From contig JAHEZJ010000002.1 of the NCBI GenBank assembly GCA_023251135.1, positions 62,001 to 126,000 of the forward strand: 64,000 nucleotides of DNA, written 5' to 3'. The notes under the pieces are model-generated. The model was not told where the DNA came from. It was given only the letters and a program-made list of their open reading frames with translations, and did not search any database. Within the stretch, counting starts at the first letter, position 1, and each line of letters begins with the position of its first letter. The translations under genes and the position numbers were made by a program. Positions 60,482 to 64,000 of the stretch are shown one piece after another. The stretch comes from Flavobacterium sp. (lineage in GTDB: Bacteria; Bacteroidota; Bacteroidia; Flavobacteriales; Flavobacteriaceae).

Positions 60482-61327
60482 TTATATAAATATCTTTTCT
60501 AAACTCTGTTTATAAGTAGGAATTTCTAAATTGTAAAGAGTTTTTATTTTTTTCTTATCTAATAATGAAAACTTTGGGCGCTTTGCAGGAGTAGCATATA
60601 ATGCAGACGGAATTCCATCAACATTACAATTATACCCTCCAAACTCTTTTATTGTCAACGCAAATTCATACCAACTTACTTGGTCTTCATTTGAATAATT
60701 GTAAATTCCAGGAATCCAATCAGACGACTCTAAAATAACCATCATTGCTTGGGCTAAATCAGCAGCATATGTTGGTGAACCAATTTGATCATTTACAACA
60801 TTTATTGTATCTCTTTCTTGCATCAACCTTTGCATCGTTTTGACAAAATTATTCCCAAACTTACTATACACCCAAGAGGTTCGTATAATAATTGAATCTG
60901 TATTTTCTCTTAAGCACGCAATTTCTCCAGCCAATTTGCTCTCTCCATAAACATTTATAGGATTTGTTTCTGCCTCTTCATTTAAAGCAGAAGAAGAAGA
61001 TCCGTCAAATACATAATCTGTTGAAATATGGATTAGTTTTACATTATTTTTGAATGTATATTTCGCAATTAATTCTACAGCCAAATGATTTATTGTAAAT
61101 GCCAACTCTCTTTCAGTTTCAGCTTTATCTACTGCTGTATAAGCGCCGCAATTAAAAATAATATCAGGCTTAATTTCATTTAGCTGATCTTTAAGCAACT
61201 CCAAATTATCTAATGTGATTTTTGTCCGATCTGCAAAAATCCATTCAAATTCTGGATAAGATACTGACAGAACTGAAAGTTCAGATCCTAGTTGTCCATT
61301 TGCTCCTGTAACAAGTATTTTTCTCAT
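60482..61327 (-). CDS. rfbD: dTDP-4-dehydrorhamnose reductase RmlD
   Basis: NAD(P)H-dependent reductase giving dTDP-L-rhamnose, the last step of the pathway. 281 residues. Rossmann motif is TGANGQLGSEL (7-17), then TDYVFDGSS and VYGESKLAGE with the catalytic Tyr-x3-Lys. It overlaps rfbC by 1 bp. Confidence 0.95.
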   Translation of the reverse strand: MRKILVTGANGQLGSELSVLSVSYPEFEWIFADRTKITLDNLELLKDQLNEIKPDIIFNCGAYTAVDKAETERELAFTINHLAVELIAKYTFKNNVKLIHISTDYVFDGSSSSALNEEAETNPINVYGESKLAGEIACLRENTDSIIIRTSWVYSKFGNNFVKTMQRLMQERDTINVVNDQIGSPTYAADLAQAMMVILESSDWIPGIYNYSNEDQVSWYEFALTIKEFGGYNCNVDGIPSALYATPAKRPKFSLLDKKKIKTLYNLEIPTYKQSLEKIFI

Positions 61328-61875
61328 TAAAATAGGCTATTACAATTCTCTATAAAAGGAAGAATCTGGTCTTTCTCAGAAACAATAGCTTCTTTTAGAT
61401 TTATTCCCCAATCGATATTTAAAGAAGGATCATCAAATCTAATTCCGCCTTCAGAGGCTTTATCATAAAACTGATCACATTTATACATTACGGAAGCCGT
61501 TTCGCTAATAACCGAAAAACCATGTGCAAAACCTTGCGGCACTAATAATTGCTTCTTATTTTCGGCCGACAGTAAAACACTAAATGATTTTCCATATGTG
61601 GAAGAATCTCTTCTTAAATCTACTACTACATCAACTATTTCGCCTTCCAAAACACGAACTAATTTGGTTTGTGCAAAAGGAGGGTTCTGGTAATGCAAGC
61701 CACGTAATGTTCCTTTTTTTGAAAATGATTGATTATCCTGGACAAAATCAATATCAATCTCTAAATCTTTAAATTTAGTTTTGTTATATGACTCAAAAAA
61801 AAAACCTCTTTCATCTCCAAAAACTATTGGATTAATAATTAGTAAATCTTTTATAAATGTTTTTTCAGTTTTCAT
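61327..61875 (-). CDS. rfbC: dTDP-4-dehydrorhamnose 3,5-epimerase RmlC
   Basis: Cupin-fold epimerase acting before RmlD. 182 residues. The catalytic His61 lies in GTLRGLHYQ and the catalytic Tyr131 in VMYKCDQFY; the other conserved blocks are VDVVVDLRRDSSTYGK and FAHGFSV. It is translationally coupled to rfbD by a 1-bp overlap and lies 13 bp after the RmlC-like cupin gene. Confidence 0.95.
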   Translation of the reverse strand: MKTEKTFIKDLLIINPIVFGDERGFFFESYNKTKFKDLEIDIDFVQDNQSFSKKGTLRGLHYQNPPFAQTKLVRVLEGEIVDVVVDLRRDSSTYGKSFSVLLSAENKKQLLVPQGFAHGFSVISETASVMYKCDQFYDKASEGGIRFDDPSLNIDWGINLKEAIVSEKDQILPFIENCNSLF

Positions 61876-61888
61876 AGAAAGTATGATT

Positions 61889-62326
61889 TTATTTATCCTT
61901 AAAATCTGTCAAACTCCAATAATCAAAAGGATACCGAACATCATCTCCGTCTAAATTTTCTAAGGATAAAGTCGAAAATGAAATCAATTTTGAATTTGAA
62001 GATAAAGATTCAATAGCATTTGCATAACCCGCTGGAATATGAACAATCTTACTATCAAATTCAGAAACAAAAAATGCCTCAATACTCAATTCTTTTGAAG
62101 GATTATCCCAATCATCAATTTTTACAAAGTAGATTCTAAATGAACCACTTAAGCAATAAAAATTTTTAGCATCTAATTTATGGCCCTGCCAGGCACGAAT
62201 TGGGTTTTCCTCAGAATTACTAATAATATAAAATCTCTCTATATCTTGGAATTTAAAGTCATTCACAAATGAAATTACACCTCGGTTATCTGAAAAATTA
62301 CTTCCTTGTATTATTTTAGGAATCAT
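61889..62326 (-). CDS. RmlC-like cupin, probable sugar epimerase or isomerase
   Basis: A 145-residue single-domain cupin related to RmlC and WxcM/FdtA sugar enzymes. Recognisable parts are SDNRGVISFVNDF at the N-terminus, IRAWQGHKLDAKNFYCLSG with the conserved His, and IVHIPAGYANAIESLSSNSK as the second cupin strand pair. The RmlC catalytic Tyr position is not obvious, so 3,4-ketoisomerase or simple epimerase activity cannot be decided. It is placed immediately before rfbC and 4 bp after the initiating transferase gene. Confidence 0.75.
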   Translation of the reverse strand: MIPKIIQGSNFSDNRGVISFVNDFKFQDIERFYIISNSEENPIRAWQGHKLDAKNFYCLSGSFRIYFVKIDDWDNPSKELSIEAFFVSEFDSKIVHIPAGYANAIESLSSNSKLISFSTLSLENLDGDDVRYPFDYWSLTDFKDK

Positions 62327-62330
62327 ACTT

Positions 62331-63290
62331 TTACACTTGTTTTTTCTTATCTAGCAAATAAAATTTTAACGAATATATAAACAATAATGGTATTAGTATA
62401 ATCATAAACAAAATTACATCCTGAATTTTTTGATAAAAAAACAAAACCAATAACGAAACAATTCCTTGAGCTAAAGCATAATAAAATGAAACCAGTTTAT
62501 GTTGAATCTTCAACTCATTACTTAAAATTTGATAAAAATGAAGACGATGAGCCTTAAAAATATTTTCTCTCAAATACAATCGATGAACAATAGTTAGAAT
62601 TGTATCAACTCCATAAACAGCCAAAAATAAAAGCCAAACTAATGAATTGGTAAGTAAAACTAACTTTAATAGTAAATAAATAACCCAAAAAGCGATTGAA
62701 ATACTACCAACATCACCCGCAAAACATCTTGCTTTATTTCTATAATTAAAAAACAGGAAAACAAATGCTGCAACTATTCCATATTCAATAAAAACACCAT
62801 CTGTAAAAAGTTGGACTTTCGTATTTACATATAATAGTGAACCAAATACCACTAGGGTATTTAAACCTGTAATACCATTAATTCCATCCATGAAATTATA
62901 GGCATTAATTATACCTATTGCTAAAACATATGCCAGTGCAATAATCCAAATTGGATTTGAACAAAAAAAATCTAAATCATAAAAAATCAAGCTGATAGAA
63001 AGAAAATGAATCGAAATTCTAATTTTATTTGACAAACTTTGAATATCATCCCAAAAGCTAACCAAACTAACTAACGTTATCCCTGTAAAAAAAAAGTAAT
63101 TATTTTGGATATGTTGAAGAAAATACAATAAGGCTGAAAACCAAAAAATTACTCCTCCTCCTCTCAGCGTTATTTCAGTATGTGAACTTCTTTCATTAGG
63201 TTTATCAATTATATTAAAATGACTTGCTACTTTAAAATAAAGCAACATTATAATCATCAAAACAACACCCAACATATAGTACTCCATCAT
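62331..63290 (-). CDS. WecA/WbpL-type polyprenyl-phosphate N-acetylhexosamine-1-P transferase
   Basis: Inner-membrane enzyme (PNPT, GT4/MraY-like family) that starts polysaccharide synthesis on undecaprenyl phosphate. 319 residues with about ten membrane segments. Conserved loops are IDKPNERSSHTEITLRGGG, SFWDDIQSLSNKIR (Asp pair), IGIINAYNFMDGINGITG and RCFAGDVGS. WbpL-type members use UDP-FucNAc or UDP-QuiNAc, consistent with the epimerase/reductase gene just upstream. Start at 63290 or 63287 (two adjacent ATG). Confidence 0.9.
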   Translation of the reverse strand: MMEYYMLGVVLMIIMLLYFKVASHFNIIDKPNERSSHTEITLRGGGVIFWFSALLYFLQHIQNNYFFFTGITLVSLVSFWDDIQSLSNKIRISIHFLSISLIFYDLDFFCSNPIWIIALAYVLAIGIINAYNFMDGINGITGLNTLVVFGSLLYVNTKVQLFTDGVFIEYGIVAAFVFLFFNYRNKARCFAGDVGSISIAFWVIYLLLKLVLLTNSLVWLLFLAVYGVDTILTIVHRLYLRENIFKAHRLHFYQILSNELKIQHKLVSFYYALAQGIVSLLVLFFYQKIQDVILFMIILIPLLFIYSLKFYLLDKKKQV

Positions 63291-63313
63291 TTATATTTTA
63301 TTCAATTATTAAT

Positions 63314-64000
63314 TTAAGACAATCCTTCATTTTCTATATAATATAAAACCGATTGCGTTTTCCAATTAAACATTTTTCTAGCCTTTGAATCATCAAAACA
63401 TAAATCTGTTGTTATTTTTTTTACTTTTAATGATGTAAGGGGAGCTTTACGTCCCAAATTATCCCCAATTCTACCAATAACTATAGCTAACCTTAAAGGC
63501 AAACTAAAACTTTTCTTTTTAGAGATTGCAAAACTTAACTCATTAAAACTAGGATGAACACCATCTGTTAAATTATAAATACCTCCTGTTGACGCAGCCA
63601 AAAAAATAAATGAAGTAACGTCTTTGATTAGGACCATACTCTTTCTCGCTTTTCCCCCATCGATATTAAAATAATACCCTTTTTTAACGGCTTTAAGCAT
63701 AGCCCCTAAATTACCCGGAGGATTTTTACCAACTAATAATGGTAAACGCAAAATTGTACAAATAACATTATTTATTCTGCACCACTCTTCTACTATTTTT
63801 TCCGCTTCAATTTTGCTTAGGCCATAAGGATCCTTAGCCTCCAAAGCATGATTTTCATTTATCTTATCTCCAAACTCCTTTCCGTACACAGAAACGGAAC
63901 TAATAAAAACGAACTCCTTTGGTAAACTAGATTTTTCTAAGCCTTTCAATAAATTTATAGTTCCTAAAACATTAACCGAATAAAAGAGCTTTTTTTCTAT
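63314..64000 (-). CDS. NAD-dependent epimerase/reductase (SDR), 5' part outside the window
   Basis: The frame is open to the last base (codon boundary at 64000), so the gene is truncated by the window edge; the visible part has 228 residues. YSVNVLGTINLL and the catalytic Tyr-x3-Lys in DPYGLSKIEAEK are seen, with the preceding Ser in FISSVSVYG. Together with the WecA/WbpL-type gene 23 bp downstream, it resembles WbpV/WreQ-type pairs in which a 4-reductase or 4-epimerase makes UDP-QuiNAc or a related sugar for the initiating transferase. The precise reaction is inferred, not shown. Confidence 0.85.
   Translation of the reverse strand: MEKKLFYSVNVLGTINLLKGLEKSSLPKEFVFISSVSVYGKEFGDKINENHALEAKDPYGLSKIEAEKIVEEWCRINNVICTILRLPLLVGKNPPGNLGAMLKAVKKGYYFNIDGGKARKSMVLIKDVTSFIFLAASTGGIYNLTDGVHPSFNELSFAISKKKSFSLPLRLAIVIGRIGDNLGRKAPLTSLKVKKITTDLCFDDSKARKMFNWKTQSVLYYIENEGLS

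Noticed and set aside
25388..64000. Polysaccharide locus as a transposon or prophage island
   Set aside because: No transposase, integrase or phage gene and no flanking direct repeats are visible; only the gene content and high AT suggest exchange.
1..64000. CRISPR arrays, riboswitches, rRNA or defence systems
   Set aside because: No regularly spaced repeats, no recognised riboswitch core, no rRNA and no nuclease or toxin-antitoxin genes were found on either strand.

Overview
The window looks like chromosomal DNA of a Flavobacterium-type bacterium (Bacteroidota, Flavobacteriia). The DNA is AT-rich, Shine-Dalgarno sequences are nearly absent, and many genes carry the Bacteroidota promoter -7 element TAnnTTTG, several times with a TTG about 20 nt upstream. 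The gene families also fit this group: PorV/PorQ-type outer-membrane protein, DUF4369 and DUF5362 proteins, and an Lnb-type (DUF4105) membrane protein. No transposase, integrase, phage gene or CRISPR array was seen.

Positions 1-25,400 are ordinary chromosomal housekeeping on both strands. They hold the 3' part of htpG, a membrane protein with a serine-hydrolase-like motif, two lipoproteins, a DUF5362 protein and a secreted beta-lactamase-fold hydrolase. Next come two tandem tRNA-Thr(TGT) transcription units, then an idi / pterin synthase / bcp / manA operon, an envelope-targeted msrB-msrA pair, a quinone oxidoreductase, an FAD oxidoreductase and recQ. The right part of this region holds kdsD-tatC-carboxymuconolactone decarboxylase, lptB, pssA-GH25, a PorV/PorQ-like gene and an Lnb-like gene. 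Genes in convergent pairs are separated by long inverted repeats that probably act as terminators.

Positions 25,388-64,000 are one surface-polysaccharide (probably LPS O-antigen) locus. About 34 genes all lie on the minus strand, mostly overlapping or a few bases apart, and the locus runs off the right edge. In transcription order it starts with a SDR epimerase/reductase and a WecA/WbpL-type initiating transferase. RmlC, RmlD and RmlA (dTDP-rhamnose; RmlB is not in the window) and a PglF/WbpM-type 4,6-dehydratase follow, then a Wzm/Wzt ABC exporter with a C-terminal Wzt domain. A VioA/PglE-like aminotransferase and a PglD/NeuD-like acetyltransferase are next. After them come about a dozen GT2/GT4/GT11 glycosyltransferases, a nonulosonic-acid module, an MBOAT-SGNH acyltransferase pair, a deacetylase-like protein, a FemAB-like transferase and a methyltransferase. 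The locus ends with an O-antigen-ligase-like protein and a WcaJ-type phosphoglycosyltransferase that has its own promoter.

Working model (inference): the locus activates sugars (dTDP-rhamnose, a 4-amino-4,6-dideoxy sugar, a CMP-nonulosonate), assembles them on undecaprenyl phosphate, decorates them by acylation, methylation or deacetylation, exports the chain through Wzm/Wzt and ligates it to lipid A-core. The flank supplies related functions (ManA mannose-6-P, KdsD for KDO, LptB for LPS transport). The most unusual parts are the nonulosonic-acid module (an NANS-like synthase without its C-terminal SAF domain next to a CMP-synthetase fused to an intact HAD phosphatase), a RecQ lacking all four zinc-finger cysteines, and several glycosyltransferases with unexplained extra domains.
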